Positions 38,784 to 47,949 of a DNA stretch of 64,000 nt are shown here, piece after piece (positions within the stretch are counted from its first letter, which is position 1; every line of letters starts with the position of its first letter). Source of the DNA: Candidozyma auris (Eukaryota; Ascomycota; Pichiomycetes; Serinales; Metschnikowiaceae); assembly GCF_003013715.1 (NCBI RefSeq), contig NC_072813.1, positions 1,302,001-1,366,000 on the forward strand, read 5' to 3'. A model generated the notes under the pieces. The model was not told the DNA's origin, did not search any database, and saw only the letters and a list, made by a program, of their open reading frames with translations. The translations under genes were made by a program, and so were the position numbers.

Positions 38784-40445
38784 ATGTCCAGAAGACCTCT
38801 TCACAAACACAGCGTCAACGTGCTTACCGATACTCCCAAGGCTCCCTCGGCTAAGATTACAACACCTCCACGATCAGTTCATTTAAAGCGGAACAACTCA
38901 ATCCTTGAAACGCCTGTGCGTCCCGACCAGTCGCACTACGGCCACTCCAGCGTTCTGGGCAACTTTTCAATGAATAACGTACTTTTGTCGCCAGCTTTCT
39001 CGTCACCACAGCCCCCGCAGCCTCCCATCTTCGATCATCACCTGCTGCTGTCTCTGTTGGCAACGTCCGACGCAAGCGGCCATTCCAATTTGGCGCCTCC
39101 ACCTCCTTTTGCAGCCAACTTCAGGCCCACCAACCAACCCTCGCAACTGGATTTCGGAAGCAATATCAACAGTGTTTTTGGTGGCTCAGTAAACACGTCA
39201 CTAGCTTCGGCACCCGCTGTTGGTGGTCCAAACATTGCTACCAAGAAGAAACTGCGCCCGAAGAAGGCCAGAAAAGATAATGGAGAAACCAGCTTCTCCA
39301 TCGACTCCCATGAAAAGCCTCCATATTCATATGCCACCCTCATTGGCATGTCAATCCTTTCACATCCTGATAAACAGCTTACCCTTTCTCAGATTTATGC
39401 TTGGATATCGGAGACATTCAAATATTACCGCCGAGAGGATGTGGGATGGCAGAACTCCATTCGCCACAACTTGTCCCTCAATAAGGCATTTGTCAAGGGC
39501 ATGAAATCCAAGGATGGAAAGGGCCATTTTTGGTGCATCAAACCCGAGTGTGAGGATCTATTTTTGAAGGCGAAAAACAACAAGAAGAGTCTGTATCATG
39601 AAGTTATGGATCAATTGGCCATTGCTCGCCGAAAAAACTCGGCTGCTTCGATTCCTCTGTCACCAACAAGTGGCAGCATGGATGATAGAAAGAGACCAGA
39701 GGAAGACAAGGCGGAGGGACCATCAAAGCGCCCCAAGATAGAAGTGCACCCTTCAACTGATGCACATGACGACTCTCCTCTAGACAACAACATCCTCCGA
39801 ACTCCAATTGTTCGCACGCAGTCAGATTCAGATAAGCCAGTGCTCGCCGAGAAGAACATGACGTTCACATCCAGTTTTAGTTGTAATCTGAATTTCGAGC
39901 TTCTGCCAGCGCACCCAATTGAAACAGGCCCTCTTCTTGAGCCTCTTACGCCGGCGGCATTAACCAACGTTGTCATCCAGCAGACAGGCTCTGCTAGTGG
40001 TTATTCTGGCGTTCAGCTCCCGTCGATCACTCTCAATCGTGTGGCACCACCTCATCTTCCACAGCTTCAGCCGTCCATGGCAAACAACGCTACACCTCGA
40101 ACCGCAGGCTCGGCTCGAACACCCATTGCGCCCATGAAGACTCCACTCCGAACGCTCAAGACGCCGCTGGGAAGCACTCTAGTGCGAAAGCTCTGGCAAT
40201 CTCCTTCGTACCTTGAGGAGTTTTATCACTCTCCCTTCGGCACGGGGCGGGCGTTGCTTAACTCTTACGACGACGACGATATGCTCATGAGAGCATTCGA
40301 CAGTCCAGCCACATCGAGAGACGGTCGCATGAACTTGATTCATGAGTTGAAGCGTGCCGATGATAATAGAAATGATGACGACGACGACAAACGGGCAGAT
40401 GCACCTTCAAGTGATGCCACCGACGTTGACGGAGCAAATGACTGA
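38784..40445 (+). CDS. HCM1: Forkhead transcription factor Hcm1
   Basis: Hcm1 drives S-phase transcription of chromosome-segregation genes. The 553-aa product has one forkhead domain at about residues 177-265: K-P-P-Y-S-Y-A-T-L-I-G-M-S-I-L, L-T-L-S-Q-I-Y-x-W-I, W-Q-N-S-I-R-H-N-L-S-L-N-K-A-F-V-K and D-G-K-G-H-F-W-C-I-K-P. There is no FHA domain, which argues against Fkh1/2. The N-terminus has several S/T-P sites and a basic region just before the domain (K-K-K-L-R-P-K-K-A-R-K), a likely nuclear signal. The C-terminal half has more T-P sites (R-T-P, K-T-P), candidates for CDK regulation, and ends with an acidic Asp-rich tail. The start is the ATG at 38784. Confidence 0.9.
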   Translation: MSRRPLHKHSVNVLTDTPKAPSAKITTPPRSVHLKRNNSILETPVRPDQSHYGHSSVLGNFSMNNVLLSPAFSSPQPPQPPIFDHHLLLSLLATSDASGHSNLAPPPPFAANFRPTNQPSQLDFGSNINSVFGGSVNTSLASAPAVGGPNIATKKKLRPKKARKDNGETSFSIDSHEKPPYSYATLIGMSILSHPDKQLTLSQIYAWISETFKYYRREDVGWQNSIRHNLSLNKAFVKGMKSKDGKGHFWCIKPECEDLFLKAKNNKKSLYHEVMDQLAIARRKNSAASIPLSPTSGSMDDRKRPEEDKAEGPSKRPKIEVHPSTDAHDDSPLDNNILRTPIVRTQSDSDKPVLAEKNMTFTSSFSCNLNFELLPAHPIETGPLLEPLTPAALTNVVIQQTGSASGYSGVQLPSITLNRVAPPHLPQLQPSMANNATPRTAGSARTPIAPMKTPLRTLKTPLGSTLVRKLWQSPSYLEEFYHSPFGTGRALLNSYDDDDMLMRAFDSPATSRDGRMNLIHELKRADDNRNDDDDDKRADAPSSDATDVDGAND

Positions 40446-40566
40446 TGCATACAATTGTCTATCTTATATTCTTTTTATGTTTTTTTGGGTTCCACCATGG
40501 GTTCAGCGCAGGAGGGCGCTTAGTTTGTTATCTTTAATTAATTTTCATCCATATCATCTCTGTGTA

Positions 40567-41016
40567 TCAATCGTCCTTGTTCGTACTGGCGCATCCTTGA
40601 CAACCACAAGTGACACAGCCTTCAGGGTGCTCTTGGTCATCTTTGAGTTGATGCCGTGGTACTCGGCATATACATGTGCTTCCATGATTTTTTTCTTTGG
40701 CTATAATACAATTGACACAGCAAAGCTTCTCATAGCCCTGCTTCTTCCATTTGGCAATCAAGTCAGCATTCACGTACTTCTGTCGAAGAAGGTAATCGTA
40801 GAGTTCTCGAGAAATGAGCTTTTTCTCGTAGTACATGCTGTAGACATATCTGCTTATCTGATGATCTAGCTTTAAGATGGGCCAAAGAGAGGTCTGTTTG
40901 GTTTCTGTTTTGATGGATTTCCGCTGGGCCTCTTTGAGTTTGAGTTGTAGTTTCTCGATTGTTGGCTTGACTTTGTCGAAGTCCTCGGGGATCTTTCTTT
41001 TGTTAGCTTTGGGCAT
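40567..41016 (-). CDS. BUD31: Pre-mRNA splicing factor Bud31 (G10 family)
   Basis: Bud31 is a small subunit of the activated spliceosome (Prp19-associated). The 149-aa product has the G10 layout: an N-terminal basic helix, W-P-I-L-K-L-x-H-Q-I-S-R-Y-V-Y-x-M-Y-Y, Y-D-Y-L-L-R-Q-K-Y-V-N-A-D-L-I-A-K-W-K-K-Q-G-Y-E-K-L-C-C, and a C-terminal Cys-rich zinc cluster (C-I-C-R-V-P ... C-V-T-C-G-C-Q-G-C). The ATG at 41016 gives the normal family length. It converges with HCM1, with 121 bases between stops, and is followed on its 5' side by a tRNA-Ser gene only 72 bases away. Confidence 0.96.
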   Translation of the reverse strand: MPKANKRKIPEDFDKVKPTIEKLQLKLKEAQRKSIKTETKQTSLWPILKLDHQISRYVYSMYYEKKLISRELYDYLLRQKYVNADLIAKWKKQGYEKLCCVNCIIAKEKNHGSTCICRVPRHQLKDDQEHPEGCVTCGCQGCASTNKDD

Positions 41017-41078
41017 GAAGGTTTTAGATTATATTCTGTTTAGTGTACATTTATGTCAACGCGAAGGCGATGAGGTCC

Positions 41079-41085
41079 AAAAAAA
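41079..41085 (-). terminator. Pol III terminator of tRNA-Ser(CGA) copy 1
   Basis: A run of seven T on the tRNA strand begins 3 bases past the discriminator base, the standard RNA polymerase III stop. Confidence 0.85.
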
Positions 41086-41088
41086 TGA

Positions 41089-41182
41089 CGACATCAGCAG
41101 GATTCGAACCTGCGCGGGCAGAGCCCAATGCATAGCCCGAAGAAATTCGAGTGCATCGCCTTAACCACTCGGCCACAATGCC
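41089..41182 (-). tRNA. tRNA-Ser(CGA) with 12-nt intron, copy 1
   Basis: A class II tRNA: acceptor G-G-C-A-T-T-G pairs (with wobbles) with T-G-A-T-G-T-C plus discriminator G; D-arm with the A box (TGGCCGAGTGG); T-arm G-C-A-G-G / C-C-T-G-C with a perfect B box (GGTTCGAATCC); and a long Ser-type variable arm (G-G-G-C ... G-C-C-C). The anticodon stem A-T-G-C-A / T-G-C-A-T is interrupted after the base 3' of anticodon CGA by a 12-base intron containing TCG, able to pair with the anticodon as is usual for nuclear tRNA introns. It decodes UCG. The other copy is at 52124-52216. Confidence 0.93.
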
Positions 41183-41272
41183 TGTATCTAGATTATGAAG
41201 CAGCAAAAAATGTATAGAAAGTATAAATTTAGAGGCCGAAATAAGTCAAAATTTTTTGATTTTCTGATTTAA

Positions 41273-42043
41273 AAATATATCAGCAAAATCCCTAAGCGAA
41301 AAAAAGCAGAAATAGATGTAATTGAGAACCTAGAATGGACATTCACGCCAAACGAAATACACTATATTAACGCTTGGAAACAGTTGGTAAAAGGAAGTCG
41401 AATAACCCACCCTTATACAATTGCTTCCAGGGCTCGCATAGAGGATGTGTCAGCGCTACTAAGTCTACGGGGCAGACCATCGGACTCAGAAAGAAAAATG
41501 TTAAGAACGGGGATTTTCAAATCCCAAAGTAAGCAAAGGCAGGAGAAGAAACCGCCTATTATGCCGGGAAGATTTCGAGAAATAAGCCCGGAAGCAAGGC
41601 CCATTAAAAAATGGGACAAGTTCTGGAAAGCCCTCTATAAAGAAGAATGGATCAAACGCAACGAGCTAGGGGCAATTCATCTCTTTAATATTGGGTCATA
41701 CGTGCCACAACATGACGAGCGGCCAACAAGAGCCGCAAAATGCTTATTGTGTTTGAAGGAAATTACTCTGGATGTTTTTCTTCAGCACATCTACAATGAA
41801 TGTGCGATATCGCAATATTGGTGGGACCACCTAGGGTTTCTGCGAGCGATGAATCTTAGGGAGATGTTAGCTCCTGAGGATACCTCGTTCGACAACTTGA
41901 GGAAACTTAATTGGTTCGTAAAAATCGTCAGAATCACCTACAAAGGGCGACGACAGTTGGGCAACGAGGGAGTGACCCTCCCAGAGCTCCTGAATCGAGC
42001 TTTGAGGACGGCGATGCGACGAGTCACTCCAATGGGTCAATAA
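41273..42043 (+). pseudogene. LINE (Zorro/L1-like) C-terminal fragment, family A
   Basis: An open frame without an initiating ATG, from after a stop at 41270 to TAA at 42043. It aligns along its length with the C-terminal third of the LINE protein at 47909-50050: shared blocks are W-T-F-T-P-N-E-I-x-Y-I-N-A-W, P-P-I-M-P-G-R-F, F-W-K-A-L-Y-K-E-E-W, L-F-N-x-G-S-Y-V-P, and E-M-L-A-P-x-D-T-S-F. A CCHC cluster (C-L-L-C ... H-I-Y-N-E-C) is intact. Identity looks near one half, so it is a different LINE subfamily, not a recent copy. The reverse transcriptase part is missing. It begins 90 bases from the 5' end of tRNA-Ser copy 1, in divergent orientation. Confidence 0.85.
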
Positions 42044-42271
42044 ACGCACACTTAATGACGAGTGGAAATTCATAGAATAGTCACGGCTGAAGTTCAGAGG
42101 GGGCCATTCGCACCGCACGGTAATGGATTGACACTAGTTGAGGATATTAGGGGTTTTGTTTTCTATAATGATATAGTTTTCGAGTTAGAATGGAAGTGGC
42201 AACACTGAAATCCTAACGCTCCTCTAATACATGAAGTCTATAAAAAAAAAAATTCTAGACCTTATTAATCG

Positions 42272-42817
42272 ATGACATTCTTATGGGCTGTGAGAAAGAG
42301 CAATTCACCGCAGACACTAGCGTTCAATAACAAAACCACTCATTATAATGAACTACATACTCCTAATAATACTTTTCACTCGCGCACTTCCCCCTCTGTC
42401 TGATGAACTAGGAAAGAGTGGTTCCAATGGCCTGACTGGCTATAAGAGAACGCCGCTAAGTATGAATATCGGACAATTAAAGTAGGCGAAGTAATTATTC
42501 TCCCAGAATATCGCGACTCATTAGAAGTGTTTGGTGCTGAATCTCTGTTGGATGAAAGTTTCAAAAAAAGCACTGGAGGTTATAGTATAATTTTATAATC
42601 GAGATGAGAAGCTTTTACTTCAGACGCGGGAAGCATTTTGTTTGAGTATGGTGGTCCTATTGTGCATACATAAGACCTCATCCACGACGATGACGTTAAC
42701 GATATTGCAGCACTTCGAGAAGCAAACATCTCGGTTAATACAACACATCAGCGTATGGTACTTAAGAAATTTACAGAAGGTGCTGAACTTTGGGGAGAGA
42801 TACACAGAAGGAACTAG
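42272..42817 (+). pseudogene. Decayed reading frame of unknown origin
   Basis: A single frame reads as protein-like across about 545 bases from an ATG at 42272 but is interrupted by stops at 42401, 42404, 42443, 42596, 42605 and 42671 and ends at 42815. The clearest pieces are R-T-I-K-V-G-E-V-I-I-L-P-E-Y-R-D-S-L-E-V and D-V-N-D-I-A-A-L-R-E-A-N-I-S-V. All interruptions are nonsense codons in one frame, as expected for a gene decaying by point mutation. I cannot name the family; a transposon gene is plausible because LINE remnants flank it. Confidence 0.35.
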
Positions 42818-45033
42818 AGCTTGGGGTCTAGAAAAGCCGAATTGTGAAAAGCTGAATGTATTTGCCTCAGCGGAATATTAAAGTGATGTGATTATGAAAC
42901 CTTCTCAAGATCATCATGGAAATCGAACATAAATTAAGGGTGTGAATTTCTCTTCAATTGGCCTCACCATAACTGTCAGAACGGTGCAATGCATTGTTTA
43001 CAATCAAGGAGCTGTCATTCTGGCTGTATATTTACTTTGGTTGTATGAATGAAGGCATTCACATGAAATTCAGCATTCATGAAATTCAGCATTTAGTCAT
43101 GAAAGTAAACATCCGTTATTATTGCATCAGACTCTATGGATAAGGATTCATACAATATGCATCACTACGACCACGAGAAAAACAAGCTCAATTTATAGCA
43201 ATTAGGTGTATTTTGGCAGTAGGGATAGTAAACGACGAGATTAGTACCACTTTGCGGGTGTATTCTTCTGAAAGGCAGCCACAACCCACAGTTTAGCGCA
43301 TTTTATAGCGTCAGCAGGAGCAAAACGATTCACAATTGTATTCTCCTATGTTTGTTCTGCTAACTTACCGTGGGTAAGAAAGCACAGAAGAATAGGGGAG
43401 GTGTTTTCAAACTGCACTTGTGCTTCAAGAAGCGCAAACTCGGTCTCAAAAACGCAATGGCTGCAAACAGCGAGGGAGTAGTATTTCCACAAGAACAAGA
43501 AGGCCACGAGAGTATAATTCTCGCCGAATCCGTCGGAACCAAGCTACTTCCAAGTTGCACTTTCGAAATTAATATTCAACGTTTTCAATTGTAAAGCTTA
43601 AAATTGGGCACAGTGAAGTTTTGGTGCCCCCAGACCCGCTCGTAATGGGATTCCCAGCCACCTAGCTAAAGTATGCTTAGAGCGCAGCCACCCAATGGTA
43701 AACCCGTACACCACGCTCGCAAGGCAGAGCATTCACGCTTTTTTCTCTGGACCGTGACGGCCAAAGGTGTTCAGCCCCTGTAAAAGCCATCCGGAAGTCT
43801 GGGGAACCCAGAGCCGAGCGCCGAAGGACCACGAGATGGTACGAAACCAGGAGACTCTTTTAGAAAAAAAAAAGCAATTCCCAACAAAACACAACAGCAA
43901 CGAAATACAGCCAAGAATGCTTACAAAGTGCCAGGGGTTACTGTTCTGGTCAATTGTGCGATTGACTACTTCCCATCTGTCCATCACCTCCCACCCACAC
44001 TTTCGCAGCCAAAGGCAACTAATACACCAGCATGAAGATTCTGGTCATTTTTGGCAATCTTTACTGAATTTCAAGCAACAACGTCCATTTCACGTCAAAC
44101 TCCCAACGGATTCTACTGACATGCCGCCGCAACCTCACTGGCCAATCCAACCACTCACTGAACTCCACGCCCTCTCATAACCTTGATTCGCAGCCATTCT
44201 CAGATAAGGCTCCCAGAAGCAAGGCGAGGCAAAGCGAAGTAAAGTGAAGCAACCCGAAGCAGATGGCAAAAAATAGCAACCATTTCAATTCACGTAGCAA
44301 GAAACTAAAAATAGTGGTTGCACATTCACGTACTCTAAGACATCTAAATCAACATCCTGTTACTACTTCCTCGGAACCCATCGGGATCCGTCAAGGGGAG
44401 CCGCCAGGGGAATGTGCAGAACAAACACGGAACGCCATTTCCCATGAGATCCCCCCGCCTGGCAGCTTTTTTGGCTTCCTTCCATACACAATGTTGATTT
44501 GTGGGCCCCTTTGTTCCCTTTGACGTGGGGTCTTTTTGATTTGTGACACTATGCCACAGAATGCGCTTTTAGCACCCGAGGCATCGCTCTATTTTTCAGG
44601 GTCCCGAACACGAACAAAAGGCCCGAAACAGCCGCCATTAAGCCTCCAGAGGCTTCAAGACCTGGGGAATCTTGGTCATCAAACTACGAAACTAAGAGAC
44701 TATCGACTGCTATTTTGTCAAATTTCGCTTTGCCATGGTGAGTTTGGTGGGCTTGACCTGGTGCACTGCATTTTTATTTTTAATTCTCTGACCTTATTTT
44801 TTTTTGTGCTTTTTTATTATGATTTTGCCGTCCTTTTTCCTCCCCTTATATCAAGGACCCGCCATCACACGAGCCGTACTCCACAGGCCTACATTTCTAT
44901 ACTGTACTTGTTCTCCTTCTTTTTTTCCAAAGTCGAGAGTCGTTTTCTTCCAGTGTCGTTTTCTTCTTTTTTTTATATATTTTCTTTTGTTTCTTCTACT
45001 TCGGGTCCCTCCCTCTTTCATTTTGCTGGTTCC
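42818..45033. other. Gene-poor spacer before IPT1
   Basis: About 2.2 kb with no recognised gene. It contains a 16-base direct tandem duplication (43062-43093), purine-rich degenerate GAAG-type repeats near 44220-44262, and long T-rich tracts near 44795-45000 just upstream of IPT1. Confidence 0.45.
43062..43093 (+). repeat. 16-bp tandem direct duplication
   Basis: Two perfect adjacent copies of CATGAAATTCAGCATT in non-coding DNA, a replication-slippage type duplication. Confidence 0.95.
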
Positions 45034-46401
45034 ATGCTCCCCTTAGTCAAGAGAGTGGTGCTCGCGGTGCTAGGGCCGGCGGTGTTTCTCTACCAGCTCT
45101 TGAACAGGGTGTTTTGGCTGGGGCTCAACGAACGGTCTGTGATTGGATTGCCCGTCAACTTCTTCATCAACTTTCTGCCGGTTTTCATATGGCTTTTGAT
45201 ATTCAAAAACGCTGGCCTCATTCCAAAAGACATCAGGCCCACCATCCATGTTGCTTTGGCCCACAGGGTTGAGCAGGTGATGTTCGACGTGTGGGAGTAC
45301 CCGCTTCTGTCGTTGCTTTCGTTGGTGGCCATCACCTTGGCTGCGTGGGTTCTCTACGCAAAAGTTTACCTGACCAAAAGGGATTCGGATCCTTCTCTTG
45401 AGACGTCGAGCTCCTCGCTGCTGCTGCTGCTGTCGTCGTTGTTTTCCGACGAGGATTTGGAGATGGTTGATTACGAAAATCCCAAAGCAGCCCCTTCCGA
45501 CCCTTCCGTTCCGGCAAATTTCCAGGACCATCCGAAAATAGGCCTGTTACCCTACATTCCCAAGTTCACCCAGCACGACGCCGTGGAAAACGCCACAATC
45601 ATCAACAGGAGACTCAAACGTCATATGAACGAGCGCAAGACGCCTTCTCCGTTCAATTGCTGGCCCATGGCGCCGCCAGCGCTCTTGGCGGCTTCGTGGC
45701 TCTTACTCAACTTGGATGAGTCTCTTGCCCAGCCCATCACTGAGACGAAGGACACCATCGCGTGGTTCAGCTACGTGATTGGCCATTTCTGTGTTCCTCT
45801 TTTCACTGCTATTTGGCTCTACGTGTTTCACCCACCAGGAGCACTCAAATGCTTCGGTTTCGCCTTAGGCGCCCAAAACATCGCCGGCGTTCTTACCCAC
45901 CTCCTGTTCCCAACAGCTCCTCCATGGTTCATTCACAAGTTTGGCGACGACGCTGAAGCCAGCTACGATACCTTGGGCTACGCTGCAGGGCTCACCCGTG
46001 CCAAGTTCTCCACGGGAACTCACTTGGTCAACAACGGGTTCCACAAAAGCCCCATTGTGTTTGGCGCCGTGCCCTCATTGCACTCGGCCATGGCGGTCAT
46101 CTGCTTCTTCTTCGTGTGCTACTATTCGAGGTGGATTTTCGCCAAAGCGCTCCTTCTAGCATTTGTATTTTGCCAGTGGTGGGCCACCATCTACTTGGAC
46201 CACCATTGGCGCATAGACCTTTTTGTCGGGCTCGGTTACGCCATTGCATCCTACACGGTGTTCTCCAAGTGGTTGATGCCCCGTGTGGACCAAGAGTTTG
46301 CCCAGGCCCGTCTACATTACGATTTCAACCGAGGATCCACCATGGGCATGAGGGTGTTCCGAAACACCAAGCTACAGAACTTTTTCGACCCCATGGCTTA
46401 A
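45034..46401 (+). CDS. IPT1: Inositolphosphotransferase (M(IP)2C synthase), Ipt1-like
   Basis: Adds a second inositol phosphate to mannosyl-inositolphosphoceramide, the last step of complex sphingolipid synthesis in the Golgi. The frame opens far upstream, but M-L-P-L-V-K-R at 45034 starts a normal 455-aa protein. Several membrane helices are visible. The PAP2-type catalytic motifs are F-G-A-V-P-S-L-H-S and Y-L-D-H-H-W-R-I-D-L-F, with catalytic His residues in both. The N-terminal N-F-L-P-V-F-I-W-L-L-I-F-K-N-A-G-L-I-P and the L-K-C-F-G-F-A-L-G-A-Q-N-I-A-G-V-L-T-H-L-L stretch favour Ipt1 over its relative Aur1. A cytosolic loop holds five consecutive CTG codons inside a Ser run. Confidence 0.87.
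   Translation: MLPLVKRVVLAVLGPAVFLYQLLNRVFWLGLNERSVIGLPVNFFINFLPVFIWLLIFKNAGLIPKDIRPTIHVALAHRVEQVMFDVWEYPLLSLLSLVAITLAAWVLYAKVYLTKRDSDPSLETSSSSLLLLLSSLFSDEDLEMVDYENPKAAPSDPSVPANFQDHPKIGLLPYIPKFTQHDAVENATIINRRLKRHMNERKTPSPFNCWPMAPPALLAASWLLLNLDESLAQPITETKDTIAWFSYVIGHFCVPLFTAIWLYVFHPPGALKCFGFALGAQNIAGVLTHLLFPTAPPWFIHKFGDDAEASYDTLGYAAGLTRAKFSTGTHLVNNGFHKSPIVFGAVPSLHSAMAVICFFFVCYYSRWIFAKALLLAFVFCQWWATIYLDHHWRIDLFVGLGYAIASYTVFSKWLMPRVDQEFAQARLHYDFNRGSTMGMRVFRNTKLQNFFDPMA
45418..45432 (+). other. Five consecutive in-frame CTG codons within a Ser run of IPT1
   Basis: Read with the standard code, S-S-S-S is followed by five Leu and then S-S; with the CUG-Ser code the whole stretch becomes an unbroken Ser tract before an acidic F-S-D-E-D segment in a cytosolic loop. 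The second reading is far more natural and supports a CUG-Ser yeast. Confidence 0.7.
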
Positions 46402-47088
46402 TGGGGGAGAAAGAGACATTGCATAATAAAATAGTAATCATACTACGTTCACATACTTTTTGGGCGTAGTGAGGTGGAGCTGTCTTCGCAGGCATGATGA
46501 TGATTTACACAGCATCCCTTAACCATTGATGAGAAGGCACAATGAGCCCCATTGGTTGACCTCATTGCTGCCTCGTTTGTGTGGTGAACCCGATAGTCTA
46601 CTTTGGATTGGGTACATGAACAACTTGGTTGCAAAATGTCATTGCAAGTAGTGCCAAGGGACAATGAATCAGCTATAAGTACATCGAAGACGAAAAAAGG
46701 AACTCAAGCTGATAGTTTTGAGCGGCTGATGATTTGGCATCGAATAAAAAAGAAAAAGAAAGGAACAGAATAAAAAACAAAAGTTAAAAAGGTGGTCATA
46801 TACACCAGCATCGTTTGATAGCATGCTTCGTGGAGTACCATCGTTTACCACACCGAAGTCACAACCCCACAAGTCAAGTACGAGTAAACTAATCAACCCA
46901 AAAAAACTAATTTTCACAATCTCCTACAATCTCTTTTTATCTCATTATTTGCCTGCTTTTTCACTGCTCTGCTCTGGTCATCACTAGTAGTACCGCGCCT
47001 CAGAGGTAAACAAACCAGCCACTCTATACTGATTGATCTCAACATCATCGATCTGCTCCCACCGACTCCCACACAACACAATTACGTC
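46402..47088. other. Intergenic region IPT1/INN1
   Basis: About 690 bases between tandem genes, holding the IPT1 3' region and the INN1 promoter. An A-rich stretch is at about 46744-46790. No further gene seen. Confidence 0.5.
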
Positions 47089-47949
47089 ATGAATGGGCCA
47101 GAAACTGCAGATGGCACCCTTATCATCATGGTGTGCCGGGCCAAACACTTACCTAACCGCAGGAAGCTAGATAAACAGAGTCCGTATGTGCTTTTGAGAA
47201 TCGGTACTGAGGCCAAAAGAACCACTGCTGCGTTCAGAGCAGGACAGACGCCTGAGTGGACACAGGAGATTCGATTTCTGTTGTCGAGAGATCGAAGACC
47301 GCTTTTGAAGCTCGATGTGCTTGACGAGACAAAAAATGATCCTACGCCTGTTGGAGATATCGAGATCGACTGTGCCGCTGTTTTCCAGGACCCAGCCCAC
47401 TACAACGACGGAAAATACATTCTAGACGGGTGGCACGACTTGAAGTTTAACGGAAGAAGCGCTGGCAAGATCTACTTGGAGATGACGTTTTATCCTAGTG
47501 CTCCAATTCTCCCTCCTAAAGTGCCCTCGCCCGCTTTTGACTATGAGAGCAAAGAACTACCGGCGATGCCTGATGAGTTCTCGAGATCAGATCCCGTACA
47601 GAGGAAAACTGTGGATGAAATATTCCAGGAGAAAGCTAACGCTTTCAGGTCGTCTGACCCGGGTCCCAAGGAAAAAGAAGATGAAGATGTGTTTGTCTCC
47701 GGCAGCCCAAAGAAAGAGGGCAAGCTACGCAAGTTGAGAGAAAAGTTCCATTCGAAGGAACCACTAAGGAACCTCTTCCACTCCTCAGAACCTAAGCTGC
47801 TGAAAGTCGTGGAGGAGTATTCAGCGATTCCACCATTGGAGAGCTTCGAGCAGCTAGAACTGGCGATGGGCATAGACGACGATTCTCACGAGAGATGCAA
47901 ACAAAATAATGACGACTGGCGAACTCCCTCGATGTTATCAGGCTGTTGA
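47089..47949 (+). pseudogene. INN1: INN1 (C2-domain cytokinesis protein), 3'-truncated by a LINE
   Basis: Inn1 works at the bud neck, where it couples actomyosin ring contraction to membrane ingression and activates chitin synthase for the primary septum. The frame gives 286 aa. Residues 1 to about 135 are a C2 domain (G-T-L-I-I-M-V-C-R-A-K-H-L-P-N-R-R-K-L-D-K-Q, R-A-G-Q-T-P-E-W, P-V-G-D-I-E-I-D, G-K-I-Y-L-E-M-T-F-Y-P). A basic K-L-R-K-L-R-E-K-F element and a segment L-E-L-A-M-G-I-D-D-D match the middle of the family. The Pro-rich C-terminal tail that binds SH3 proteins Hof1 and Cyk3 is missing: after about residue 268 the sequence becomes LINE DNA read in another frame. It may be a truncated but functional gene or a dead one. 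Confidence 0.75.

Noticed and set aside
43370..43594. Basic frame starting G-K-K-A-Q-K-N-R-G-G, reminiscent of a ribosomal protein N-terminus
   Set aside because: Starts with GTG, the resemblance stops after about 15 residues and the rest is not ribosomal.
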